A stretch of DNA of 64,000 nt from Mytilus trossulus (taxonomy: Eukaryota; Mollusca; Bivalvia; Mytilida; Mytilidae): the NCBI RefSeq assembly GCF_036588685.1, contig NC_086382.1:68184929-68248928 (forward strand), in the 5' to 3' direction. Within the stretch, counting starts at the first letter, position 1. Each line of letters opens with the position of its first letter. Below, piece by piece: positions 1 through 11,527 of the stretch. The position numbers were made by a program, and so were the translations under genes. The notes beneath the pieces are model-generated. The model was not told the DNA's origin, ran no database searches, and worked only from the letters and a program-made list of their open reading frames with translations.

Positions 1-38
1 ATCTACAATAGATTACAAAATGACTAAGATGGACATAC

Positions 39-186
39 TCTTGTATAGACACTGGTGTTGTAGCATCTGGTGGATTAATGGTCAGTTTAAATGTCTGGAA
101 GGTCAAGTTCTCTGGACGTGACCAAGATATATTTATATAGTCTTCAGTTACATGGTCAACGAATAATTCTGATACTGAGGTTGCAT
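39..186 (-). CDS. Gene A exon 10: FN3 domain 7, N-terminal half (gene continues off the left edge)
   Basis: 148 nt, phase 1 start after GTATTTCAG, phase 2 end at GA|GTATGT. It encodes VSELFVDHV, B strand YINISWSRP and C strand FQTFKLTINPP. The second half of the domain and the rest of the protein must lie left of position 1. Confidence 0.8.
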
Positions 187-584
187 CTGAAATACAAATG
201 ACAATTCAAATGGTTAAATTCAATAAAATTAGTCAAGACAATAACAGGTTTATTTTTCATTTGAATTTTAAAAGTTTACTCTTCCTTTGAATATATGATA
301 TGTAGAAATGAATACAATAAAACAGACATTTTTTAACAAAAATGTATATTACTGTAAATTCAAAACTATATTGAGGTATTTATTAATGCAAACAATGCTA
401 CTGGGTAAATATCTCAATAATAAGAACTTGCATTCTGATATTGGACTGGTAAATATGCATTTAGCTATTCCTGAAAGCCGAATTATCTCATATTTTTGTT
501 CAGACTTTTGCACACAATAATTTTTCGAATTTACAGTAATTAAAATTTTCATCTTCTCAACTAATTTTATGGTTATTTAACTTA

Positions 585-1245
585 TAACAAGAATGTGTCC
601 ATAGTACACGGATGCCCCACTGGCATAATCATTTTCTATGTTCAGTGGACCGTGAAATTGGGGTCAAAAGTCTAATTTGGCAATTAAATTAGAAGGATCA
701 TATCATAGGGAACATGAGTACTAAGTATGAAGTTGATTGGACTTCAACTTCATCAAAAACTACCTTGACCAAAAACTTTAACCTGAAACTTGCACTATCC
801 TTTTCTATGTTCAGTGGACCATGAAATTGGGGTAAAAAGTCTAATTTGGCAATTAAATTGGAAGGATCATATCATAGGGAACATGTGTACTAAGTTTGAA
901 GTTGATTGGACTTCCAACTTCATCAAAAACTACCTTGACCAAAAACTTTAACCTGAAACTTGCACTATCCTTTTCTATGTTCAGTGGACCGTGAAATTGG
1001 GGTCAAAAGTCTTATTTGGCAATAAAATTAGAAAGATCATATCATAGGGAACATGCTTACTAAGTTTGAAGTTGATTGGACTTCAACTTAATCAAAAACT
1101 ACCTCGACCAAAAACTTTAACCTGACATGGGACAGACGGACGAACAGACGGATGAACGAACAGACAGACAGACAGACAGACGGACGAACGGACGCACAGA
1201 CCAGAAAACATAATGCCCCTACTACTATCGTAGACGGGGCATAAA
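585..1245 (+). mobile_element. Pearl/Helentron-like element with three 169-170 bp tandem cores
   Basis: A core beginning TTCTATGTTCAGTGGACC occurs three times; the TTCAGTGGAC word is at 641, 810 and 980 (spacing 169 and 170). After the cores comes a degenerate ACAG/ACGG tetranucleotide microsatellite (about 1130-1200), then a terminal stem (ATGCCCC ... GGGGCAT, 1212-1242). Tandem cores plus an ACGG-type microsatellite are the hallmark of pearl elements described in bivalves. A 3'-terminal hairpin fits Helitron relatives. It sits between gene A exons 10 and 9. Confidence 0.65.
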
Positions 1246-1601
1246 AAGTAAAATTTATTAGATCTGTTTCTGATTTTCTAACCATTGTGTTATCATGAAC
1301 ATTATAATGAGATATCAGGGATTCCAGTTGAATGAAATATTCACACAATTTGTAAATGTTATATTGTATTGACAAATGATTGATGTAAGTTTTCCTGTTT
1401 TGTACAACAAATAAGATATCATTTTATAATTATATACTGTTTGAGAATTCTACTGTTTCAAACCCTTCATTCAACTCTTTTGATTTGGGAAAATCATAAC
1501 AAATATTGATCCATGTAAACATCTTACCATCTCACATACCTGCATAATGTATTCACAAATGTAGAGAGGGTCCCCTCATTAAATACTAATGTTAAACCTA
1601 C

Positions 1602-1886
1602 TTGTAGTAGCTGTTATCTTGAGGGGATCACTGGTTTCACCACCACTGTTACAAACAATGGATATCTCATAGGTCTCTCCTGGGTGGAGCTGGGTGAAGG
1701 AGTAAGATGTCCCAGCTAAGGTGACAGGAGCTATGGGTAGGGTGGTGTTGGTAGTGCCATTTATACCAAGGGAGACAATACTGATAGTGTAATTCTCTAC
1801 TTCTCCTATGATCGGCTTGAACCAGTCTAAATGGATCTCACGACCTCCAATTACAGTGTGTATGATCTTAGAGGGAGGATTGGGTT
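1602..1886 (-). CDS. Gene A exon 9: FN3 domain 6
   Basis: 285 nt, phase 1-1, acceptor TTTTCACAG, donor A|GTAGG. A complete FN3 domain: PNPPSKIIH, B strand EIHLDWFKP, C strand NYTISIVSL, F strand QLHPGETYEISIVC. Three sequons (NYT, NGT, NTT) lie in the middle of the domain. Confidence 0.87.
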
Positions 1887-2116
1887 CTGTGAAAAGATAA
1901 TGGTTTTATGCTACATTGTTAACATGAAAAGTTATTTATTTTATAAATGTTTGTATTAATTTTCTGATTTCCACAAAATACAACAGATATGTTCCGATTG
2001 ATGTAATGACCATCCTGTCCTCTGTGATTGATATTACAAAATGAAGACTTATTACCATGTTCATACTTTCCATTAGCAACATGACCAGTGCCACTAGTAA
2101 AGTAGGATTTGCTAAC

Positions 2117-2285
2117 CCTTCAGGATCACTGGAGATCAATGCCAGTTTTTGGTAGGGTTCTTTTCGCAAAGTCTTTCAGTTTCTACCAAATTTTTTGTGT
2201 TCTATTTTGTCTTTTTGTCAGCTTGCTTTTTTTGCCATGGCATTGTTTCTCTTTGACTTGTGAGTTTTCTTTTTTTCACCCAAGT
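2117..2285 (+). repeat. Decayed PLE-associated 3' sequence
   Basis: Degenerate copy of the sequence better preserved at 35020-35210 and 54340-54570: it keeps the order GGATCACTGGAGATC, GTTTTTGGTAGGGTT, TGTGTTCTATTTTG, TTTTTTGCCATGGCATTG. It ends 36 bases below gene A exon 8. Confidence 0.5.
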
Positions 2286-2320
2286 TTTTAAAATCCATTT
2301 TAAATATATTGAAAGCTTAC

Positions 2321-2451
2321 TAGTATATTGTTCCACTGTGTTTGTACTATTTTTCTTCTGTCCTTTAACTGCTGTGACTGTGATGGAGTACTTCCTTCCT
2401 GGGACTAGAGAATCAAACTTTACATTTCTCTCATCAGTATTGTACTGGAGG
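2321..2451 (-). CDS. Gene A exon 8: FN3 domain 5, C-terminal half
   Basis: 131 nt, phase 2 start (GT+C makes Val) and phase 1 end at A|GTAAGC. It holds the E to G strands with the motif SLVPGRKYSITVTAV, a canonical FN3 tyrosine corner. The acceptor is CATTTCAG. Confidence 0.83.
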
Positions 2452-3002
2452 CTGAAATGATATATATATTTATCTTCTAATCAAATGTCTTGAATAAAAA
2501 TATTGTTACTCAAAGTTATTTCATACACAACCCATATCCTGAAAATGGTAATAAAAAGAAACCTTGAAAAATTTCAAAAAGTTTCTGTCCATTCCATACT
2601 GTGCAATAAATTCAAACTATAATTGAAAAAATAACAGCTACAAAATGTATGTGTGTAAAATCCTGGCCTTCAGCTGTTGTAACAAATGAATGATGAATTA
2701 CCAGGTCATCAAAGGTCACAGCCTAATGTGTAAACAATGTAACAGTAAATAATAGGGGGATAATTAGAAAAAATTACAGTGTTTACATCAAGATTCTATA
2801 AAAAAAACATGTTCAAATAACAGTTGCTTAAATCATTATTTCTATAGTGGGTGGTAGTAAGAAAACTTTCTCAGGGAGTTTTTCTGGTATTTTTTTTTAT
2901 TCTTCTTTTTGCAACATATCAGTAATGAAAACTATTTTTTATCAAACATCTTCTTTTAACATGTTTTTAAACCTTCTGGAAAGCGTTTCTAAATTTACTT
3001 AC

Positions 3003-3150
3003 ACAGGTGATTGAGTCTGAGGTTCTTTAGGGGAAATGACAACTTCATAATAATCCAGCTGTCCACTCTCCACATGTCCCCATGATATCTTCAGTGAGGT
3101 AGTTAGGATATCTTTGGTCAAAATATCTATATCTCCTGGCATGTTAGGAT
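3003..3150 (-). CDS. Gene A exon 7: FN3 domain 5, N-terminal half
   Basis: 148 nt, phase 1 start, phase 2 end at a GT|GTAAGT donor. It encodes PNMPGDIDI, the B strand SLKISWGHV with tryptophan, and the C strand DYYEVVISP. The exon at 39-186 has exactly the same length and phases, which suggests that the two split domains arose by duplication. Confidence 0.83.
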
Positions 3151-3885
3151 CTAAATAGAAAATAGTATCAAAATATCAAATGTTTTACTGTAAACCAACT
3201 TTTGTAAGCGATTTATATTCGTGACTTTTGCAAGTAGAAAAATAACATGAATAAAAATCTTCTTGAATATGTAAACACTTAGATTGTTCCTTATTCTACT
3301 ACATCAAATAAATTTGAAAATTACGAAATTTAATCGCTGATTCGCTCTGAAATGGGATTGAGAGGTCTTAATGCTAAATAAAGTATCCACAAAAATAAGT
3401 TGGTTTACAGTAGTTTAAAACAAAGCATGGAATTGACAATAAAAGATTGACTTCTCACATGAAAATTTGATATATATATATTATTTACTACATTCAAAGC
3501 TGTAGACACTCTATGTTTATTATGAATCTCTCTTACAACCAAAAACATATGAATCTTGCATAAGTAAAATAGGGAAAATGGTACTGAACTGTTTTGATTT
3601 ATATAAGTTTAATTCTCCTCTAACATTGTCTAAGCAATCAATTAAAAAACTTAATAGATTATTTCTGAATTTAGTCTTTAGTACATAAATCAGGCCACAA
3701 GTTTTCTTGTTTTAATTGATTTACATTTGTCATTTTGGAGCCTTTCAAAAACAACTATGCTGAATCAGTTTTGCTCATTGATATTCTGTTCCTTCAAATA
3801 ATATCCCTAGATATCAACCTTATTTTGAGGTGATAAACAGTCTATCGATACAGTTCCCTATCTTTAGTAATGTGCAATAATTAAG

Positions 3886-4505
3886 AAATAATTCATGGGG
3901 GCTTGAATATATCGTGATTTTACCACGGGTTGGTCCTTTATGACAAATATTATACCCTGAGCGATAGCGAGGGGTAAAATATCGGCATAAAGGGACAACC
4001 CGTGGTAAAATCACGATATAATCAAGCCCCCATGAATTATTTGGAATCTAATAGGACAAATACGGCAATTATTTTGGATCGAAGCGCTCTAGGTGATGGC
4101 ATTATTTGCCGTTCCAATATATAAACGCACTATTAAATTGACGTAAAATAACTGAGCAAACTGAATAAATGATGATGCTTAAACTATTTATAATAACATA
4201 TTTAGATAATTTTAGATGAATCTAATTATTATTGTACTTATATGTCTCATATATATACAAAAACTGCTAATATAACTCATTTTAGCATCATTTATTAACG
4301 TTTCCTTGTTGTGATGATTTTCCGTTTCACAAGCGTGTATTTTCCCGTAAATTGCTTATATTCTGACGTCATTGTTCTATGACGTCGAGTCGCTCATTCA
4401 TTAAAAAACATATGATGTGGGGGTACAATGGGAACAGCCGATGAATTATATTCATATTTTACCACGGGTGTGTACTCAAAGCGTTTGAAGGACGTCATGT
4501 TAGAA
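3886..4505 (+). mobile_element. MITE-like element with internal 150-bp palindrome, copy 1
   Basis: Bases 3888-4043 form a near-perfect inverted repeat (AATTCATGGGGGCTTGA ... TCAAGCCCCCATGAATT) with a second nested pair, ACCACGGGTTG/CAACCCGTGGT. The rest runs to TTTTACCACGGGTGTGTACTC near 4480. The whole element occurs again in reverse orientation at 37275-37855. A TGACGTCATTG word near 4368 is also present. Confidence 0.6.
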
Positions 4506-4532
4506 TTAATATTAGCTTATGCATGAACCTAC

Positions 4533-4802
4533 TTGTATAGAAAATCCTACTGAACTGGTTCCTGCTTTCTTCCCATTCAGATACAGTACCAACAGAGACA
4601 TTGTACTCTATCCCTGCTGACAGGTTCCCTATAGTAAATGTTGTGTGACTAGCTGGATAAGTATAGTTTCTGAAGTAGAAGTACCCATCATCTATACTAA
4701 CTGAGTAATTCACAAATACTGAAGTAAATGGTGGAGTTACTGACAACTCCAGTGTAGATGTGGTACTACTAGTCTCTAGTAAACTGGTTACTGTCTCAGG
4801 CT
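4533..4802 (-). CDS. Gene A exon 6: FN3 domain 4
   Basis: Phase 1-1 exon of 270 nt, acceptor CATTACAG, donor A|GTAGG. The F-strand motif NLSAGIEYNVSV is classical, but the B strand reads TLELSVTPPF, so the usual core tryptophan is replaced by valine. Sequons NYS, NYT and NVS are present. The exon ends immediately next to a repeat element at about 3886-4500. Confidence 0.83.
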
Positions 4803-4805
4803 CTG

Positions 4806-4910
4806 TAATGTAGAAATTTAAATATATTAATATACAATGATATATAAATAATTATCTAAGAAATTTAAATATATTAATATGCAATTATATATAAATAATT
4901 ATCTAAGGTT
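4806..4910 (+). repeat. Tandem duplication, about 50-bp AT-rich unit x2
   Basis: Two nearly identical units (GAAATTTAAATATATTAATA ... TAATTATCTAAG) follow each other next to the acceptor side of gene A exon 6. Confidence 0.7.
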
Positions 4911-5248
4911 GAGAAATATATATAATTTGACATTTACTGTGGATTAATTTTTTTTGTGGGTACCAATTTTTGTGGATTAAGGAAAGTTTGCATATTCTTG
5001 GATATTGAATTTCGTTTTTTTGGCAAATCTGCATACATTCCTTTAGGAAATTTGTAATTCATTGAACATTAGAAGTCTTAGTTCCACAGAACCCATGAAA
5101 TCCACGAAAATTAGAATCAAACGAATATTAATGAATCCACGGTATATAAAAGAACAGTAGTGACATTGTATTTGATAAAGTAACTAGTACAGTAGATCAG
5201 AATGAGTGTAGACATTACATTTATAAGTTGAATGAAGATGACACTTAC

Positions 5249-5444
5249 TTGTGGAATGGAAAGCTATATCAGGGTCACTTCTCCTGTTATTCTGTACAGA
5301 GTATGCTCTGATCTCTATAGGTGTGCCAGGAATGACCCCTCGGACCTCGGTCACACATGTGGACAGCAACATGGTACAGGTCAGATTCATCTCACCCTCA
5401 TAGCTAAAGGTGTTGTTATAAATAGCTGATAAATATACATGGTC
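5249..5444 (-). CDS. Gene A exon 5: FN3 domain 3, C-terminal half
   Basis: Phase 0 start after TTATTTCAG, phase 1 end at A|GTAAGT, 196 nt. It completes domain 3 with strands C to G. The tyrosine-corner equivalent reads VIPGTPIEIRAYS. Two cysteines (LTCTM and LSTCV) close together are unusual for FN3 and could form a disulfide. An ORF on the opposite strand here is a shadow. Confidence 0.8.
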
Positions 5445-5639
5445 CTGAAATAATAAAATATCTTAAAACACTGAGCAATCACAAACATTTTACATTCCCC
5501 TCCCCCACTATTCTTATGCCTATCCAACATTTGTCCAAAGAGACCTAAGGACAGTGGTTGTTTTTGGTGCTTGTACATCATGTTTGTTTTTGTAAATGGT
5601 TTTGCTGTAAATTAGGTAGTTAGTGTATACACATTCTTG

Positions 5640-5830
5640 CTTTAATTGTTTCTCATTTTTGCTTAGGTCTTTGTAAGCAAACTGTGATTTGAGTTTTTCT
5701 TAAGATTGAAGGTCATACATGTACGTACAGTGGCCTATAATTACATCCACTGTATTTGCAGTCTGGTGGATACTTGCCTCATTAGCAATCATACCACATC
5801 TCCTTCTCCTTTGTATTTCGAAAAGATTGG
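5640..5830 (+). repeat. Dispersed repeat family R-A, copy
   Basis: Ends in the family signature TTAGCAATCATACCACATCT preceded by GAAGGTCATAC...GTGGCCTATA. Related copies in this window: 6870-7050, 7910-8140, 9250-9390, 21450-22000 (minus), 26600-26960, 41640-42500 (minus), 58130-58440 and 59260-59490. At 26.1-26.9 kb it directly follows PLE coding remnants, so it may be a PLE-linked 3' sequence. Confidence 0.55.
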
Positions 5831-6731
5831 GATAAACATGATAAATGCTTAACTTATGACAGGAGGCAGGCTACAGACAATTTTTGTTTAGTTAGTGAGC
5901 TTGATAGGAATGGTTAATGGGAAACTATGTCATTTAATCATGACATCTTATATTAATTGAATTAAATCTGATATAGTGCTAGTCCTTGAAAATGTATTTA
6001 AATAGATGAAAAGTACAACTGGCTATGTCTGTTTGCTTAAATCAGATCTGATACATGTATAACAGAACCTTGAAAATACCAGCATAAAGTCAGGGATCTA
6101 GTTGTTTGTCTTTTAATGACTTTATAGACATCAAATATATTGGTAATTTAAACAACATTTTTTATATCTTAATATACAGTGTTTCTTATGTCTTACAGAA
6201 TTTCATGATTTTATAGACATCAAACACCCTTGTAGATTCAATATGTTTTTTTTTATTAATGATTATACAGTGATGTGATCCATAAAAACCAATCAATATG
6301 ACATCAAATATTTTAATAATAATTTCTACCCAGGTATATATCTACCTTATGTAAAAATAATCAATACCTCACTGTTCATGATTATTATTTTCTAGTTTAT
6401 AATATACCTTTGTCACTTCTTTCATTACAAAAGCTACTGCTACTAATTAGGTCTCAGCTGATAATATCATATATATTTTAATCTGGGACTCAATATAGCA
6501 GAAATCAAATCCTTATATTTTATATTGTCTTGCTAGACTTATTATCTTCAATCACACATAATATATGTATTTACTCAGCAATTTATAAAAAAAGGTCAAA
6601 AATATTTTTCTAAGGAATTGCGTTGTTCAAAATCTACACAAGAGTGTTAGCTTGATGAATAAGCAAAAGCAAATCACAGAATGTTGCTGAATGCTACAAA
6701 TATATGACTATACCAGAAGTTTCTGACTAAC

Positions 6732-6820
6732 CTGTTGGCTATTAAAGTCTTCTTTCCATGCTAACATCAATGTGTAGTTATCTATAGCCATAATCCAATG
6801 TATGGTTGGTGGCAATGGTC
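6732..6820 (-). CDS. Gene A exon 4: FN3 domain 3, N-terminal half
   Basis: Phase 1 start, phase 0 end (CAG|GTTAG donor), 89 nt. It encodes PLPPTIHWI through TLMLAWKED, which is the A and B strands of an FN3 domain with its tryptophan, and stops before the C strand. The exon at 5444 supplies the rest in the same phase. Confidence 0.8.
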
Positions 6821-6869
6821 CTATAAAATCAAAACATGTATATAATATGTGTTTGTTGCTGTTTATCAA

Positions 6870-7050
6870 GTTTGCTTTTTGTTCTTTGTTTTGTACATAA
6901 ATCATCCTTAGTCTTCTTGTTTACAATTTCTATTTGAAGGCATTTTATCACTTGCTATACAGTATGAGTTTTGCTCATTGTTGAAGGTCATACAATAACC
7001 TATTGTTGATAACATCTGCATCATTTGGTCTCTGGTTAAGAGTTGTCTCA
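6870..7050 (+). repeat. Dispersed repeat family R-A, decayed copy
   Basis: Recognised by TTTTGCTCATTGTTGAAGG, TCATACAATAACCTATTGTTG and GAGTTGTCTCATTAG in the family order. Confidence 0.5.
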
Positions 7051-7573
7051 TTAGAACCTTTTTCATATGTGATATATTTAAAGTAAAAAAAAGCAATGTT
7101 TTTAAATATTGTCCCCCAAAATATTGAAGTATAGATTAAAAAGTTTACTGAAAACTTACGTGGTGTATTATTTAATGATACAAAGTGCTTTCACAAACTT
7201 GACAAAATTCATACCAAATCATTTGCTTAATATATATATACTAATTGCTGCTGTTCATCATAAAGTCTTTCATGCTCATGCTTTTAATGTAACCAATATT
7301 AATGATTTGTATAGTTATACCAAGGATTTGTATAGTTAACAATACAAATCCTTGATGTAACAAAAGGAATGCCATTATTAACTGCACTTAATTCTCTTAA
7401 TTAAGATATACCACTTTGTTAAAGACTTATCATACTTTTATGGTCAATGATCATTAATGCATAAGACTATTGAATAGATGTATCATGTTCAAGATGTGTA
7501 TTTGTGAAAAATACCCATCATAAGAATTAAAGTAATGTTTCCTCAGACCATTTGACTCCTAATTAAGCCTTAC

Positions 7574-7846
7574 TTGTATTATCTATGATCCTGGCCGTCC
7601 CATTACTATATACATCATTACTGATACTATCTACAGCTATACTGTACAAGGCTCCTGGATATAAATTTGTCAAATTATGATACTCTACTGTTAGTGGGTC
7701 AGATTTAAACAGTTCTGAGTTATTATTGGTTTCAGTAACCGTAACTCTGTAGGAATCCTGAGTACTCTGACTGTTTCCCTGCCAAGTAAGGTACAAGTAA
7801 TCTGTACCAGCATCTGAGACAATAAGAGAGGCTGGTGGGAGAGGCT
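7574..7846 (-). CDS. Gene A exon 3: FN3 domain 2
   Basis: Phase 1-1 exon of 273 nt coding for an FN3 domain. It begins PLPPASLIV, has the B-strand tryptophan in YLYLTWQG, YRVTVTE as the C strand, and the tyrosine-corner motif NLYPGALYSIAV. The acceptor is TATTTTAG and the donor A|GTAAGG. Sequons NNS, NLT and NGT are visible. Confidence 0.87.
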
Positions 7847-7909
7847 CTAAAATATAAAAGAAGAAAAACTGTTCAGGAGCCTGTAATTCAGTAGTTATCA
7901 TTTGGTTAT

Positions 7910-8140
7910 GTGTTACATATTTGTTTTTCGTTCATTTTTTAACATAAATAAGGCCGTTAGTTTTCTCGCTTGAATTGTTTTACATTGTCATATTGGGTCC
8001 TTTTATAGCTTACTATGCGGTATTGGCTTTGCTCATTGTTGAAGGCCATACAGTGACCTATAGTTGTTAATTTCTGTGTCATTTTGGTCTCTTGTGAAGA
8101 GTTGTCTCATTGCCTTGGCAACCATGCCACATCTTTTTTT
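7910..8140 (+). repeat. Dispersed repeat family R-A, copy
   Basis: Well-preserved: TTTGTTTTTCGTTCATTTTT, CATTGTCATATTGGGTCC, GCTCATTGTTGAAGGCCATA, AGTTGTCTCATTGCC and CATGCCACATCTT, in order. Lies in the intron between gene A exons 2 and 3. Confidence 0.65.
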
Positions 8141-8493
8141 AAATCAATTTCGATATATTAGACTTATACTATACAGAGCTTTGTTGTACATGGTATTTTC
8201 ATCCTGTTGTATGAACAATCTCTATAAAAAAAATCTACTCTTTTTTAACCTGTTTTGTCTAAAACTCTGAATGTGCTACTGATCAAAGATGATCACATTA
8301 TTGTACATATTTTTAAATGTAATTATAATTCAGATCTAAGTGAGTCAGTATTAAAAAGTAACCACATACCTTAAGCAAATTGATTGTTTTTATCAAATTT
8401 TACAAATATTTTTTACAATCCACATAAACCTTAATTAATATTATTCTTAATGATAACATTGATAAATATTTCAGAGTTTTAAAAGAAACGTAC

Positions 8494-8761
8494 TTGTGGT
8501 TCCTGTAGACTTGAAAACTTCTGTGCCATCTTTCTTCAGCTGCAACGTATAAGTAACACCTGGACTTAAATTATCTATCTGATATGAGGCAATATTATCT
8601 GGGGTCAGGGTATAGTCTATTTCCTGGTATGTTATGTTGTCAGGGATACCGTAACCTAGGGTATAGTTGACTCCCTCTTTTGTCTCCTCCCATGATACAT
8701 CCAGGTAAGTACTTCCTGTGGAGACGTTAACTTTGATGATTTCGGCGGAAATATGGCTTAG
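8494..8761 (-). CDS. Gene A exon 2: FN3 domain 1
   Basis: One whole FN3 domain in a single exon, phase 0 to phase 1. It shows the B-strand tryptophan (YLDVSWEE), the C-strand tyrosine (NYTLGYG), and the F-strand motif LSPGVTYTLQL that packs the FN3 core. The acceptor is TTTTCCAG and the donor A|GTACG. Several N-glycosylation sequons are present (NYT, NIT), as expected for an extracellular domain. Confidence 0.85.
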
Positions 8762-8833
8762 CTGGAAAATATATTCAAATGATTTTTTGATAATTATGAT
8801 ATCTTGTATACATGTTAAATAAGTATACAACAA

Positions 8834-11027
8834 AGAAAGGGACTAAGTAAAATGTGTAAAGGTTTCTTAAGGTAGAACCTAGATGGGCTTTTACATTTAT
8901 AAATTTAGTTTGTTATATTAGTTCTTTCAGTTTAGTCTAAAAGACCAATTTTACTAAATTTACCCTTTTTTGTCAAAAGTGCTTTCATCATATATTATGT
9001 ATATATTCAAAAAGTTATGCATTGATTGCAATTGTCCATGTTTTTTGCACCAGTCAAAATTACATCTGTGATGTCAAGACTTTTATCCTTAAAGGTATGG
9101 TGCTATCAATAGTGCTCAACTAAATCTTATATTTTAAATGGTTTAAGGTGGTACATATTTTTTTAGAGAAATATGTTGTACTCTTCATTGCTGTAACTGT
9201 GATTGATATGTTAGTTTTATGAACTTTCGTTACTAGGTCTAAGGACTATGCTAATGTTTTTTTTCCTTATGGAACAGTAAGATAAACATGAAGGCCATAC
9301 TTTGGTCTGTAAGTGTTTACTTTTTGTACATTGTAATTTGGATGGAGTGTTATCTCATTGGCCCTCATATCACATCTTCTTATTCATATATATCTGACAA
9401 TGAGTTTAACATGTTTATAAACCTGGAAAAAGTACTAGAGATCCTAGATGGTCCGAGAACACAATTAATTTGTAGTGCATTTCTTTTAGAACATAAATGA
9501 AAATAAAAAAAATCCCACCTGTGCTTTCTCAAAGAAATTTTTACAGTGTGTTGTACTACTTTTGGGACAAATTATATCAAAATTATAGAAAACTTCCTCG
9601 GCTCTAACTCAAAATATGGACATTTTTATGTTTAGGGCGTCTTGAAATCTTTTGACAGCTTCCGAAGTGCTCATTTTCAACCTTTTTCAGCTGGACCAAA
9701 TCACTACTTTCCTTTAAAATTCTGGACCCAAATTTTTTTACAGTGTAATTTCATCCCCCTACTTGCAATTTGAGGCATTAAACATGGAGAAATAAATTTG
9801 GAAGGGGTATAAAAATTAATGGCAAGTAACCCACTGTCAACACTAGGGACTAAATTTGTGAACAACGAAAATCAAGGGACGACAATGGTGGTCTCGGACC
9901 AGATCTATATATTAAAAAACATTTCATCCTTGATTAAGGTATGTCAAATGTGACTTAATTGTCAAATTTTAACTTGGAATACATATCAAATGGGTTCCTG
10001 TTTTGCTAAGTGTTTAGGTTTCAGTGGGTTCATATTTTGCTAAGTGTTTAGGTTTCAGTTTAGTGTTTTGTGGATATTTGTTTGTCTTTATCATTTGACC
10101 ATCAGGTTCTGACCATATGTCATTATATCATGATTTTTTATTTCCTTCTTGGTTGTTGGTGTCTTCCCTTTTTTATTGATACAATGTTTATACAAATAAA
10201 CAGCTTGACAAAGTATCACAAGAGTATGAAGGTGAATCAGAACACATCAATTCTGTTAAAAATAACAAAAGGGTCACATAAATTTCAGAAAGATTTGTTG
10301 TTTATGATGATAACAGTGCTATAATCATATTGTGTACAAAACTATAAAAAGATAATTTACATAAATCTAAAATTATCTGACATGAATATTACAAATATAT
10401 ATATATAGTCCATCCGGCATTAAAATCTGACCACAACAATTAACCACTAATTAAGTGCCACACTTACTAATAAAGGTAATAATATCCATAATATATACAT
10501 TCTTTTACACTTATCAATAAGTTAGTGTGCATAAGATCAAACTATCTGGTAGTATATCATTACGTCAAACAGGTGCCCCCAGGATATAAATAAGGAACAT
10601 GGAGTCATGATTTAACTAATCAGGCAATTCATCATAAATTTTCATTACACAGTTTATATATATGGTGCATCAGTGTTTAAAAAACTTATTTGATATAACT
10701 GTCATAACACTTTAAGGTTACTGGGCATGATTTGTGTCATAAACATAAGCTTAGTGAACAGAGTTGCATAAATGCATATGCTCAAACATGCGTAGGTCTT
10801 TGTACTTGTCACAATATACATTGTACAAGTATCATGCATACAAAATGTATATATCAAACTTAGATTTATAAATGACAAATATTATGTGAGGTCCATTTTT
10901 TTAAGCATGTAACTGTTCTATATATATATATATATATAAACGAGTCTAAATTGAAAACTACGTTCAAACCTATGACTGCGTTGGATAAAAACCGCTATAT
11001 TAATAATTAGAAACTGATCAATTATTT
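8834..11027. other. Gene A intron 1, left part: no gene seen
   Basis: AT-rich with no supported exon. It holds a decayed R-A repeat at about 9250-9390, a fragment GGTTTAAGGTGGTAC near 9147 that resembles the end of the TTAA-type MITEs, and an AT microsatellite at 10919-10938. Confidence 0.5.
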
Positions 11028-11029
11028 AT

Positions 11030-11460
11030 ATTTAGTTTCAGTCTTTACTGGAGATGTAGGTGTCATTGTAAATCTGAGAGTTAATTTATTTGACAGGATA
11101 CAATTTTGTGAAACTTAAATGAAGAATACTGAAGGTCAAAACAAAATGCAGTCACTGAGTGCAGGATAGACACAACAAAAAAGTTTTCTGTGAGGTCCAT
11201 TTTTCTAAAGCTAACTGCCATATCATCTGATAACAAGTGGTCAGTTATCGACTTACAACTGATAACTTAGGCTACTGTCATTACCGGAGATGTAATGAAC
11301 AAAATATTCTGCACTAAGTGACTATATTTTGTTTTGACCTTCAATTTTCTTCATTAAGTTTCACATGTAAAAGGTGTATATGAATTTATACCTGTCAATT
11401 AGATAACTCTCAAGTTTATACAGACACCTACATGTACATCTCCTGTAAAGACAATAGCCT
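11030..11460. repeat. Long imperfect inverted repeat
   Basis: Bases 11037-11165 (CTTTACTGGAGATGTAGGTG ... GTTTCACAA-type words) pair with 11306-11455 read in reverse complement (GTTTTGACCTTCA, TTAAGTTTCAC, GACACCTACATG). The spacer is about 140 bases. This is a foldback structure inside gene A intron 1. Confidence 0.6.
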
Positions 11461-11527
11461 AAGTTATTTATGACTTAAAAGAGGTTTTCTCTCACTTATA
11501 AGAAGAAAAACAGATAGAACTACAAAC

